Source: Liolophura sinensis (Eukaryota; Mollusca; Polyplacophora; Chitonida; Chitonidae). Taken from it: 64,000 nucleotides of DNA. Shown one piece after another: positions 45,986 through 58,618 of this stretch (position 1 is the stretch's first letter; each line of letters opens with the position of its first letter). Where the stretch lies: contig NC_088300.1 in NCBI RefSeq assembly GCF_032854445.1, forward strand, positions 71,276,984 to 71,340,983, in the 5' to 3' direction. Both the position numbers and the translations under genes were made by a program. Below the pieces are notes generated by a model. It was not told where the DNA came from. It did no database searches and saw nothing but the letters and a program-made list of their open reading frames with translations.

Positions 45986-48900
45986 CTGCAAATATAACAA
46001 CAACGACGACATTACTATTATGTACATATTTAAATGATGTTTATTAAGAGACCATACTGGATAATTTCACTCATCCCAAAGTAATACTGCTTGAAAGAGA
46101 CAGGAACCAGGCAAATTCACACTTCTTGGCAGAAACTATGCAAACTTCCTGACCTAAAGTCCCATGAAGTCACCATTCAAAGTTCATTCTCCTTCCCTAT
46201 ACCATTTAGTTTATACAGGACATATTTATGGACCTGATACAGAAATTAATATTTGTCATACTTTCTACCGAGAGGCTTTCACGACAATAAGCAACTCAGC
46301 CATGCCCAATACTCAAAATACTATATTTCCCCTACAGTTTGGTGTGTAAAAAGGCACTTTCAGAAGCACTTAAACGTCTTGAAATAATACCCCTGATGGC
46401 AACACTTAAATTTTTTTCATAGAAATTAATCAAACATAAAACTGAAGAGGCCCTATAAGGTGGCTGAATCAATCAAAATCAAACAAAATGCACCAATTCA
46501 AAAATACTAAACTTTAGGTGAAACACACAAGTTGACAACTGAGACTTTATTTTGTGACACAAATGTGTAGAGTGCCTACCAATGATAAAATTTCCTGTCT
46601 GGAAGAGTAAGCAAATAAAAATATCTGAAGTGCTAACATGGCCGTGTGTATAGCATATGCATGTACATATATACGAGTAAATTCGCCAGTTCTTGTACAA
46701 GGAGATGTGAACTTCAGAAGTCTAATACACTCTGAAGAAGACAGCAAATAAAACAGAGACGATCATGTCAGGCTTCTGGAAATCTACAGTTAATGCTTTT
46801 CTGCTCTGAACATCTGACAGACTGACATTCCAAAGGCATGTGTATTCTGCTACATACAGTTGCCTACTTCTGTTACAAACCTACAGCTGCTAAAATAATC
46901 TGTTCACTGAACTGGAATTCATTTTGGCTGCAAAACATCAACCTTTTGACTGTAGAAGATGCTTGCAAAACAATGGCTGCCTCTTGATGCCTACAGCATA
47001 AGACTTCCTGTATAATATGCCTTAAAATATACATGAAGAGTTTGAGCAGTGACTGAAAACTCTTTCTTTCTAGCACAATACAGAGGTACAGTATTCAAAT
47101 GTACACATATCATTATGTAAAACAAAAATACAGGTAAGACGTGCAGAAAAATAGCACCATTCTCTTCCCAAGCCCTGGCACTTTCATATTATGAATCAAT
47201 CATAATGGTGAACTGTATTTCATCAATTAAGTATGAAAAACTCTTGGAGAAAAATGCTCAACATCACAGGAAAACTGATGAACAACACCCAAATAAGTCA
47301 CACAACAGCTGACAAACTCTGATCACATCCTGAAATGAAGCTGTTAATAACTTATCCAACACATGCCAGCATCAACCTACAGTAGTCTTTGTTTCCTCTT
47401 TCTCCCAGAATAGCATGTTGGCCATACAATCTTGGTAAGGTGTCACCATAGTCTCGTAAATTCCACACACGTGAAAGCAAACAATTGTGTATCACAAAAA
47501 CAATATATATAAATAAATCCCCACTGGAATAGTTCAAAGCCTTGGCATGTTGCAATGAAAGCGTTCCCTGCACCGGTTACTCTAATCCACTACAGCATCA
47601 GCACCAGAATCATAGTCTTGCCGTTTTTTTCTCATGCTACACCTCCGCATGCTGCTATATGCATGGTAAGATGGGACCTGTGCTCTTCTCACTTCTTCCT
47701 GAGATTATTACTGGCTAGCTTGTGGGCTGGTTACATCTGCCATATATAGAGCAAGCGTTTTATCCAACGGTTCCCACAGAACACTAGGAAACTCACATCA
47801 TTTGCATATATAATGAATGACATGACATCCTGCATCAAGAAGATGCTACTAAACTGGAGATCCAAAAAGGAGGCACACAACCCTAATATTTTTTTCAGCC
47901 GTTCAAAACTTACAACTGAAAGTAGCAAAATAATTAAAATGGGAACAAGAAGAAGTTTGTTTTGGCACAAAATACCACTATTCTGTCAAGAAGCTATTTA
48001 TCACTTTAATCTTATCGTGGAGTTGCAGGCAGAGAAACAAACAAGATAACTGGTTTATTTTGCCAACTTCCATTTTGCCTCAAGGTCTCCCAGGGTTACA
48101 GAGGGTAGCCTCTGGAGCCCCAACTCCCATCCTTTCCAGTTTTTAGAGCAACCTACTGTCACCAAGCCACACTCAAGGTACCCAGGGTAAAACTTATATT
48201 TTTTGCTAGATTGCAAATAAATAGCTTCCTTCCATGAGGCTCCATAGGGTATGGGATGTGCCAGCTTCAAAACCAGTCCATCTGTTTTCAACATTCTTGC
48301 AGAAGTTTAATATGACGGTCAATTAAGACAAAAACAATCAGAATAATTTAACTGGCACGTGAAACGTCCTTTGTTTTAAAAATAGAACAAATTCAAGTTT
48401 TCTGCTAAAATACTGAATATCGAAAGCTCTTATTTGCATAGACCAGACTCTACAACCTCCTTTCAATCCTTACCCTCTATAATGTTTCAGGACAACTATG
48501 TCTCTTTCCCACAAAGCGTCTGTCAGGACTGATCTGCCAATATGTCAGCCTCTGTCAGTTTGACACCTAAAGTTCCCATCAAGATGCTATCGGCATCATG
48601 ACTCAAATTTACCAACAAAACTGTTAGGATTTGTAACCTGGTATATCACTTCATCATATTTCTTAATCGGCCTAAAGACAGACACAAGTGCAAGCCAAAT
48701 TGTCAGATCTACTTTGGAGGAGTATGTTTGGTACTTGTAATATTCCATGTGAAATCTTATCTCTCTGTCCATGTACAAGGTATTTGTGCATAAACATCTA
48801 CACATACATGGGACGCTGGATGTGCAGGCAGCACTGGCAATGCCTAGAAGTATCCAGCAAGCTATACAGTTGCATGTCAAGGGAATTCTTTTATCTTCTA

Positions 48901-51844
48901 CAGTGTTTAGTGTAAAATATTATTCACAAATGAGACAAAAGAAATCAACATTTTGACACTTATTGGAGGTGCCATGACAGAACACCATAATAGCTATTAT
49001 GAGGAAAATTGGTGAAATCATAGAGATGAATGTATTGTATTTGACTTAAAATTTCATTGATGACTCAAGTCGCACATTTTGATTGGATTCTGAGTGTTCT
49101 ACTGATCATAGAAAGGCGTTTTGAGGTTTGTTTGGAAAGTAGGGTGATATCCTGCTGGGAAAATGTAAGTTTCAGCACCAAACGTAATATTTTATATACC
49201 ATTTATTTCCGTTTGAAAATGAACATTTTTGGGCGAAATTTGAGGTCAGTTACAATATGTCCTGCACATAACTTTCTGTTGAGAACTGTGTGACTCAGAA
49301 AGTAATGTTGTTTAAACTAAATAAGGGTTCAAAACTTTCCAAACCAAAAAGTGAATGCACTGTATAATGTTGTACATGTAGGTTTTGTCTAGAAGACCAG
49401 AACTGGAAACTAGAACAAGAGAACCTTAGGACTTGCCTCTGCACAGACACTGAAGCCAGTGAAGCAGAGCTAGCCAAGCATAGGCATGCAGTATTCTGAC
49501 ACCGGTCGTTCAATTCAATGATGTGAACCACAAATTCTGATAGTCAATTTCTGTTCAATTTTAGACTATTTGTCAAACAACAAAACTGTATAGGACACTC
49601 CTCACAAGAGTAAAAATATGAAATAAGCAAAATGGTTAGGAATGAGAAATGCATGCATCATCCTTGAACAAAAATGTCCTTGCAGTGAATTGCATTTCAG
49701 CAGGATCTGGGTGCATTCTCACTATTGCAGGAATGAAGTTACCAAAATTGGAAAGGATAGAACATGTATTTCCTTAGCCAAAAATCCTAGGAACCTGGGA
49801 GTAACATCAGTGATATCCCGGTAAACTGAGAGAGAATTGGGACTTGTTGTTGTAAGTGTAGCTATCAAGTCTATATGAATAATAAGGGAGGGAGGGGGGG
49901 GGGGGTGGTAAGGGAAAAAAAGTAACCCAGTACGATCATGCTTCAAATGTTATCAACCATGCAGCTGTTATAGGGCAGTGTATCCGAAGTATACCAGCCA
50001 TGCTTTGCTGTCTATGGTCTGCAGCAAATATCATAATGGGCTGTCATATCCTACATGTAGTTCTAAAGTGGAAGGTAAAAACCACATGCAAAGGCTGTGT
50101 GGAAGCCATGAAACTGCAAATAGTTTCTTTTTTTCTTTCTTTCACAACTATAAATCTGGTATTTAATGCATCTATTAATTTTACTTTAATCTTGCATCTA
50201 TACTTTTAACAGGTAATATGATACTCTCCTGCAGCTTTTGTAAGCAGTAAGACTCTTTTCAAAACAGGACTTGAAAAGGAATTAGGCCAAACTGTTTACT
50301 GGGCTAGATCATAGCATATCAAAGCACGTACATCTTGCTGTACATAACAAAATGCAACAAAATACATGAAAATCCACTGAAGAAAACTAAGTGGAGATAC
50401 CTGTTAGTGTATTCTCATCAATCCACCACATCTAACTTATTAACTATACTACAAACTACAAATGTTGGCATCCTTCAACGTATCAACTCATCTTCCATGT
50501 ATATCTGGCGAAAAATCCTGTATAAAGTTGACACCAAACTCAAACTTTCAAACAGTTGTTGTCCTTTCAAACACAAACTGTTTTTTTTTTTCACTGTACC
50601 TTACGAGCAGTGTATATCCCAGAAGGTCCTCTTGCACTGGACATGTTTGCAGACAATAACGTTGCTAGATAAACCCCATGGTAATTGTGACAGCTACATT
50701 ACACTAGTCACCACATTAAAACCTAACTACACTCCTATCAGCCCACATACATTTTCATGAGCTTTCAGCTTAATTTACTAACAATTTCCTCCACACACAG
50801 TCAAATCCTCCGACTTCCTGAATAATGGAGAGGAAGTGTTTCAAGTGCACTGACGGGCCGGCCAGCCAGACACTTGGGTTGGTCAAAACTTTGAGCTGTT
50901 ATAAAATGCTTATTTGTCTGGGGATTCATCAGTGTAAATCAAGTGCCCCTATGCTTGTGAGCTACCACCGACTAACTATTTGTCAAAGGACCCTGCCGAT
51001 GTTATTTATTACTGTATCTATGTGTGTCATCACATGTGTATGTGTCAGCAGGGATCACAACACGAGCTGTTGACTGAATGTCAGAGTAACAATTGACTGT
51101 ATTGATTCTTGCTCAATCTCATCCAGAGGCTCCATAAGGCTCTCCTCAATCCGACTCGGCCCCTGGATGCCCCGGTGAAACCTCTGTCACAAACTGGTTA
51201 TACCAATGGCATGTTTGAGTATATAAAGGCTAAGTATAAATAGGCTTTAAAGAAGAGAAGACTCCATCCACATTTCATTCTATTAACCAAGTTAGCTCAA
51301 TGCATAACTCTCATGTAGTGCAACTTTTGAAGAAAAAATGTCTGGATGTTAATTTCACCAAATAGAATATTTTTTAAAACGAAGACTAAAAATAGGAAGT
51401 GCATATTCAGCAGTACTAGTACACAGCTCATTTCTCCATCTGCACACTGCCATGATTCCATATAGACTCATGTACACAAAAGTCAAGCACGAAGAATAAG
51501 ATAAAAAGCACTGAACAAGTCTTGCAGAAGCCAACGATACCTACTTAGCACCACAAAATATACAGGAAAGACTTATTTCTTCAGCTATAAATATGAGGAA
51601 ATAATCTGCTAGGGTAAAAAAGCATGGGATTCTCTTCCTCAAACAACTGCTGTGACAAACAGGATCTTTGCCACATGGAACCCGCCAGCATCCATGTGTT
51701 ATTCCAAGGCTGAATTATTGGGACTGGTCACACAAAAAAAGGCAAAACAGAGGGAGGAAAATAGGGAAAGAAAAAAAAACAACAAATCCTTTTTAAAAAA
51801 CCTAATAAGATTAACAACAATACAAAAAAAACTGAATTACTTAC
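45986..51844. other. Region between the two KY-like genes
   Basis: No supported exon. Neither a start exon for the downstream KY-like gene nor the missing C-terminal modules of the upstream one was recognised here. A GC-richer patch at 51115-51185 on the minus strand is the only piece with a hint of coding character. A G run lies at about 49899-49910. The rest is AT-rich and unremarkable. Confidence 0.5.
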
Positions 51845-52753
51845 AGAAGTACCATCGGGGAGCCCTCTGTTCAGGAGCGGCCCTGTAGAAGGCGCGGTTC
51901 TGTTTCCTGGGGATCAGCAAGTGGATGAAGTACTGGCAGATATGGGTGTAAGTGTCACCATCCTTCGCCGGGTCATTGCCGTAGATCTCCAGCCCATACT
52001 CTCCCCTGGCAGGAAGCGCTGCCTCCACCACCAGAGTGTCTCCCGATTCGTGGTCAGTTACGCAGTTCTCCAGGGCATCCTCACTCATGTCATTCTTGCG
52101 CAGTTTCGCAAGAATGTTGGCTGGTCTTGTCTTCTGGAACTCCACCTGCACCTGTCCATCATTAGTGGCAATGACGGCATCTTTGTGACTTGCTTCTAGA
52201 CCCAACTGGTGTACGGGAGCAGATGGACCCCAGTTACTGTCGGAGCAGTTGGGAATGGGGTAGGCATCAGGCGATGGCTGATCAGCAATGACCTTGTACT
52301 CGGCAGAAGCAGTAAAGACGTTCTTCCACACCTATGTCGCCAGTGAGCAGTTGAGCGAAGATGGTGAAGTAGTAAGCGCCAGGTTTGGGAGCACGGAAGC
52401 AGAAGATGGCGGCATTGTCCCACGTCTCTTGCAGTCCGTAGTTCTTCAGTTTCTGGCCCTGATACAGCTCCTCGTTGGTTTCTGCAAACACGATCTTGTA
52501 CGTGAAAGCTGCTGGTTTCATGAATCCGATGCTCAGGCCTAGGCTGCCCTTGTTGGTCTTAATAACGCCTTTCTGATGAGAGCGGAAATACATGCGCACT
52601 TGAAAAAATAGGACTTGACCAATGGGAGGTCTTCAAAACTCTTGAAGGGTCAAATGTCGTGCCAGAAGCTGCCACTCGGCTTTCTGGCTCCAGTGACTGT
52701 AGATGAGCTTGCTCGGGGTCGGGCAGGAAGTAGAAGTCATCATACTCGTACAC
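51845..52753 (-). pseudogene. KY-like paralogue, broken exon (beta-sandwich modules)
   Basis: Acceptor ctccaccag at 52754, donor gtaagt after 51845. Homologous pieces in order are YEYDDFYFLPDPEQ, LIYSHWSQKAEWQLL, DLPLVKSYFF, VIKTNKGSLGLSIGFMKPAA, FCFRAPKPGAYYFTIFAQLL, then VWKNVFTASAEYKVIADQPS and ARGEYGLEIYGNDP. The last long open part (52331-51845) has no defect. Confidence 0.7.
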
Positions 52754-53098
52754 CTGGTGGAGAAAATCACAAGGGGAGGCAACTGTCATATGTCCGCCAA
52801 AATATCAAAATCTCTCCTGACTCCACAAACAATGGGGGCAGGGGAGGTAAAAAAGTAGGACATACGTGTATCATGAAGAAAAGCAAAGTTTGTCTTTCTT
52901 GATGCATCTTCAGGCAGGAAATTTGTTCTTGTTAGAAAACTGGATACTAATTACCTGTATACATGTATGGTTTCAATGGAATTAAACAAAAGCCATATTC
53001 ATGCACTGAATATGGATCAAACATACTTGGATACAGACTGTGTAAAGAGTCTCTTCCACCAAACTTTATTCAATAGATTTAAAAGAAGTTCTGCTTAC

Positions 53099-53291
53099 CA
53101 AATTCTCAGGCACGTTCTTGTCTGAGACAAGGTATCGTGTGGCCCAGTGGGAGTCCACAAGGTACCAGTTGTCATCAATGTAGACAGCATTCCAGCTGTG
53201 GTTGAACTCTGTCCCCTTAAACTTGTCGCCAGGGCGATAATCCAGGCCTTTAGCAAATCCAGTCAGCACAACACAAGGTACTCCAGCATAG
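53099..53291 (-). CDS. KY-like paralogue, core exon
   Basis: Acceptor gtttgcag, donor gtaagc, 193 nt, no frame defects. Encodes YAGVPCVVLTGFAKGLDYRP, FNHSWNAVYIDDNWYLVDSH and RYLVSDKNVPENL. This is the transglutaminase-like core with His and Asp in place. It ends in phase 0 at a point where the other KY gene has no intron. Confidence 0.85.
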
Positions 53292-54358
53292 CTGCAAACA
53301 AGGGAATTAACTCACTGTAATATGGCATTACATTGTTAAGACTATCAAGAATAAACCAACAATATGGGTAACTTTTAAGTTATAAGCAGTAAAAATTACT
53401 TATAACTTATTCACTGATTTGTGTTTTGTTATATATTTATTGGTGGTGAAATTGTGCATAGTACAGAACAGACTAAATCAGACCAAGTGAAATTACAAAC
53501 GGTGGGCAAAAAGAAAGTTATTGCCTAAATAAATGGCAGCTCATTAGGATTGATCTGATGGCACAATAGTTCAAAAGATAAGAAGAACTATACCTAGGAA
53601 TCACTAGTGTGGTTCAAATAGATAGGTATGTTATTAAAACTAAAAAACACAACAACCTCTATCACTATCTGCAGCTATCCAAATCCTATCTTCAAATTTC
53701 TGCATGTGGTTACAAAGTCACACCTACATGCAGCTGTTACATCTGTGCACAGGGTTCTGTAATCTTAATCCACAGCTCTTTACTGGCAAAAGTGACAGCC
53801 TTGTCTTTATCATTACAAGAGAGAAGTTTGAGTGTTTGGCTAGCTTGTAATGCACAATGGATTCTGGGTGTGATGGTGCAATCTGGGAGACTGATGCAGT
53901 GACAACTTTTCTGAATACGAACATCAGATGTGCGCCTAAGATTCTTACTCTGAACATGGAGACCATCAACCAGTTAATCAGTCAGGGCAACTATGTACCT
54001 GTTACTTCTGCTGGACGAAGCTAAGGTAAAGAGAAAGCCTCACAATCTGGACAAACAGCAACATGTATATGAATCAAATCTAAGTTATGTGAATACACTG
54101 TAGGTTCTGAGGTAATAGTCAGTCAGGAGATTATGTGTTTCAAATGATACATCCAGTAGATGTCTGACCACTACATCATGTACAGCAAAAGTTATGAATT
54201 AAGACAGAAGCCCATTAAACATGTGACCAATATAGAATTGGAAGTCTACATATAAAAAAGGGAGATGAGAGATTGTGTACATGCCATCTCAGCCAGACTT
54301 GTATCTGACTTGACATGTACATGTAGTTGTTGATGCTATAAACTGATGTTCACAACAA

Positions 54359-54386
54359 GCAGACAGACAGACAGACAGACAGACAT
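54359..54386 (+). repeat. (CAGA)n microsatellite
   Basis: About six cagacagacaga-type units in a row. Simple repeat. Confidence 0.85.
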
Positions 54387-55559
54387 TAAACAAGCAGCCT
54401 CCAGAATTTGAAGTCAGCAAAAGAGTTCAGAGATTATGTAAATGCTATGTTTAGCTGACTTGTGCCTGGCCAGTATTTGTGAATGTTCAAGTAGCAGAAC
54501 AGTACAATGTCCTGGAGGGAAAGTGAGATGCCAGCTGGCCAGATGTTCCATGTTATGTACATGTATAAACCAATGAGAGCACATGTGCAATCTGGTCAGG
54601 GCTGGAAATGTTCCCTGTAACCAGCTTAGTTGAACCTGTCTCCCTCACTCCCACCCCACAACCAACCTGTCTCACATACTAATACATGAACAGGAACTGA
54701 TGCACTTGCACCATAAACCAGTCACAGGGTTCTCACTAGAAAAGCATTATGAGTAAAAAAAAATTATATATACATAAATAGAATAACCTCCTTTCTTTTT
54801 CATATCAAGTAATAAATATTCAACACTACTTTTATGAGGACTGCTTAAAAAAAAATCAAGGAAATGGTTTAATTTGAAACATGGTAACATGGTGCCTTGT
54901 TTAAAAGTTCGACTGATCAGCAATATAGTGCCTATGCATGCCCTCCACCCTCCCACACATCCCTACTTACCATCCCTAAATGTTCATATTAGTCCATCAG
55001 TCAAACAGTAGTGCGCAGAATCCAAAACAAACCAGTCATATTTTCACCATTACATTTAGAAATAAAATGTTTTCCAAAATAAAGCAATTTGATATCATTT
55101 CTCATTACACATGTGATACATCGGGATATTTTAAGTGGGAATAGGGAAGCCAGGATTCAGTCCATAAATGTGGTAAACACCCTCCATGTTTTGATCTTGA
55201 TACTTAACTACAGCTGCACAGGGCATGAAACATCTTCACTGGACTCCCACTTCCATTGGGGGGAGGGAGGGAGGTGGGGGGAGGCTATTTTATGTCTGTA
55301 TCCTGCCTATATCAGCACTCCCACAACAGCATAAACCGAGGTTTCAGGCAGGATATATTAATACTGAGAAATGGTTACACTATAACCTGCAAAATGTAGA
55401 GTATATCATATAGCTCACTTCACAAAGACCAGCATGCCAGATAAAATATGTACAAATACATGTACCCTTACACAGTCTTAGAGCTCAAATGTAGCATAAA
55501 ACCCTAGTCACCATATTTATAACCGACATCTACCAATATGTGATCACAAAGACAAGTAT

Positions 55560-55860
55560 ATATATTTAAATCAGAAACACGCTAGTAAACATAAATAAAA
55601 ACATAAAATAAAACTAAATAACTAGCAGCATGGTCTCTGTGAGTAATTCTAATGTTATATAGTCTTATTTTGAGGCTTCATCTACATCGACAGACATAGA
55701 ACGTACATATTTAAATTAGATTAAAAACGCTAGTTATATTTTAAAAACGGGAAAATTAAACTGAATAACAGCATGGTTCCTGTGAGTAATTCTAATGCTA
55801 TAGCTTTATTATATCTATACATGAAGATTGTTCTGCCACGGATAGAGCTACACAGTCTAC
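55560..55860 (+). repeat. Diverged tandem duplication, unit about 141 bp
   Basis: agcagcatggtctctgtgag and taattctaatgttatatagt near 55626 recur as aacagcatggttcctgtgag and taattctaatgctatagctt near 55767. Flanking AT-rich parts (aacacgctagta / aaaacgctagtt) also match. Confidence 0.55.
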
Positions 55861-57554
55861 AGTACACATACACACCACAAACTTGGTTTCTTCTAAGCAT
55901 TCAACCGCATATTTCAAAGAAAAAAAGTTCACATCATAAAAAAAATTGCTTTCTATAAATACAGTTTCTCAGGAATGCATCTTTGCGTGGATGATTTGTG
56001 TCTGTCAACATGGATGCTTGACAACGACAACAGCAGATGTGAAAGGGTAACAGCGAATCCAAACTGTTTGGCTGAATTTACTTGTCAACACCCACAGCAA
56101 ATGTCAAAGGTAAAGGATCCCACATGGGCACAGCTAAAACAGTTAACATAGAGGCCTGCTGGGGAGCCAATTCAGTCAAATAATATAGAGTAATATATAA
56201 AAGGCTGAAACAGCCATTACACTAATTTGGTGTCATTCTGTTCTGCCCTTTTCAATCATAAACACCCATTACAGCAGTGCACACTTTCGCCTTTAAATGT
56301 CACTAAAATAAAACTTTAAATGTGAATTTTGCATGAGTAATGTATTCTGTTGTAAAGTATGTAAAAATGAGAAATGCAGCTTCAAAATAGACAATACCAT
56401 TGTAAATTCCATGTACTGTTTTCAGTTCAATTCCATAGATGTATCCGTCTACTTATTTTCTTCAACTTATAGAATGAACAAACCATTTTTCCATGCAGTG
56501 ATATGGTATCCAACCTCAACTGTTCAGGCTATAACGCATCCATAACATGATTCTGCTGGGCTTTATCAACTCAGACCACGCCTCACACTCCTTTAAAACA
56601 TGCTAATAGACCTCATGAGGCCCACAACACTCAAAAAAAATATCCAACACATATTAAATCAATAGATGAACAGTGTAAAGGTAGGAGACAAATAAACTAG
56701 GGTGAGGGGAGAGAAATCTCAGCCGAGACAAGATGGCATATCAGATAAACAGATGTTGAGTCAGTGAACACAGAAAATGTGTACTCTGTAAAAGTAAAAC
56801 ATTACTCCTGATAACAACCATACAGAATATCTAACCATCCTCACCCTTTCCTCCCAATCCTTGCCCCACACCGGAGTCAATACGGTCACGTTATGCAAAA
56901 ACAATATCACTTCAATCCTGAATAGTTTTCAACTGGTTCTTCAATGATGCCATATGGAAACCTAAAGCTGTTTTATTACACATATAAATTTAATACTATT
57001 CAAAGTGTACTTATATTTAAATGTGATATAAAACTCAGGCCAACTGAAAAAGGCTGCTTGCATTTGTCCCTTCTTCTTATGCAGCCAACAAGTATGTATT
57101 TAGTTACTGATAAGTGGTACTAACACTAGGGTGAAGGTCATTGTTGCTGAGCAGGGGAGGGGGAAAGGCTGTACTGTATTTATGGCCATTTACAAGGTAT
57201 TATATACTGATTACATGTCAAGTCATTTTAGTGCACAGGGGGTGTAAAACTGTGTTATCAGACAAGGAAAGAGTCAAGTATAGAAAATTCGCTAAAACTA
57301 ATCATACCTAAGATGTAAAAGTGATACTTTTAATGCCAAACATTTCAGACAAGAATTTAATCCGACTTCACAAAAAAAGCCCTCTTAAGGTGGTTGAATC
57401 ACTAAGAATCAAACAAAATGTAAACTTGAAAAAGTTTAGGTGAAATACAGATATTTTTATTTGTTGGCGCTTTAAAATGTTTGCCAGTTATCACTTCCGT
57501 AACAGTCTATACCTAACATACCATTTTTTATCAATGTCTATTTACAAAACGTTT

Positions 57555-57805
57555 TCCCAGTTATCACTGTCTATTTACATAATGTTTTTGCCAGTTATCA
57601 CTGTCCATTTACATAACCCTTTTGCAGTTATCACTGTCTATTTACATAACCCTTTGCCAGTTATCACTGTCTATTTACATAACCTTTTTGCCAGTTATCA
57701 CTGTCTATTTACATAATGTTTGGCCAGTCATCACTGACTATTTACATAACATTTTGGCCACTTATCACTATCTATTTACATAACCTTTTGGCCACTTATC
57801 ACTGT
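57555..57805 (+). repeat. 33-34 bp tandem repeat, eight units
   Basis: The unit is ccagttatcactgtctattt acataaccttttg. Starts of the ttatcact core (tcatcact in one unit) are at 57561, 57595, 57628, 57661, 57695, 57728, 57762 and 57796. A more diverged relative sits near 57483. An open frame runs through it only because the unit lacks stops in one phase. Confidence 0.85.
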
Positions 57806-58497
57806 TCAATACAGCTGACGTACACTACCCCTCAACTGTGGAAAACATATTCCTCCGTAAACATCTTGTATATCAACTTGTACTTTGGTAGATTCTCCAT
57901 GTAAAACATACTGAAACGCCAGGAGCGTTGAGATGAAAGATAAGCCTTATTTTAGTCCATATCATGACATCGTGCCCCTGTCTGACTTATCACAGTACAG
58001 AAGAGTCCTCCCAGACTCTGTGTGTGTGTATATATAGGGCCCTAAAGCCATTTATCTGCTCTGTCTGCAGCCAGATTAAAACTCTGTCTTCTGTATACCT
58101 TGGCTCCAAATCTTTGCTTTCCTTTTAACAAATCCCCGGAAACGGGACCCACATCCTATCACTGTAGTACAGTTATGTATATCTAGCACAAAAACTTTAA
58201 AAATTCTCACAGGTTCTACACTGCATTTCTACATTACAGCTGGATACATGTAGCTATAAAGCATCCTTCTAGAATCAGATCTTCATAAACCTAACCTGCA
58301 CTTTGTACCTTTCCACTGGTCTCATTCGGTTTTTTCACCCATACACATGCAGCACTTTTGAACCAATTAGTTCGTGACATAAGTGTAACAGATACTCTTG
58401 TAATAATGATGAAAGTCAACTGCTTGTCTGGCTATATAAAGCAGCAATTTTTGAAATAGTACCACTTACTAAGATGTAAGTTAATCCGTAACTTGTC

Positions 58498-58618
58498 ACA
58501 GGTCTGTGGGTTTACCCTTGGCACTCCAGCTTCCTCCACCCAAAAAAAGTGCTGCCATTGTTTAAGTGAAAAATTCTTGTGTATGGCTTTAACCAACAAT
58601 GAAATAAATAAATAAACA
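58498..58618 (+). mobile_element. Variant SINE-like 3' fragment
   Basis: Shows ggcactccagcttcctccac, then aaaaaaagtgctgccattgt and gtgaaaaattcttgtgtatg before accaacaatgaaataaataa. It matches the order of the fragments at 32640 and 43845. Confidence 0.6.

Larger units (their letters stand above)
51845..53291 (-). pseudogene. Second KY/hillarin-like gene, partial and frame-broken
   Basis: Two exons of a KY paralogue: 53291-53099 and 52753-51845. The first begins at the same intron position as the last exon of the other KY gene. It holds the core His (FNHSWNAVY) and Asp (LVDSHW). The second starts DDFYFLPDPEQ, then needs four frame changes to stay homologous: an extra A near 52709, an extra T in a T run near 52634, a missing T in the T run near 52605, and an extra base near 52333. 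It then gives clean modules ending GEYGLEIYGNDP and HICQYFI before donor gtaagt. Exons for the N-terminal core (catalytic Cys region) and for the last modules are not found in the window. It may be a pseudogene or a good gene in a poorly polished assembly. Confidence 0.7.

Noticed and set aside
48055-48294. 79-codon minus-strand open frame
   Set aside because: No similarity to the KY modules and no acceptor/donor in compatible phase.
50335-50760. 141-codon plus-strand open frame
   Set aside because: Featureless composition, no splice or promoter context and no relation to neighbouring genes.
51115-51185. GC-rich patch on the minus strand as a KY exon
   Set aside because: Readable pieces exist in more than one frame, but none matches the KY modules and stops interrupt; not enough to call an exon.
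57477-57904. Two adjacent open frames with repeated YLHNPF-like peptides
   Set aside because: The repeats arise from the 33-34 bp tandem array and have no gene context.
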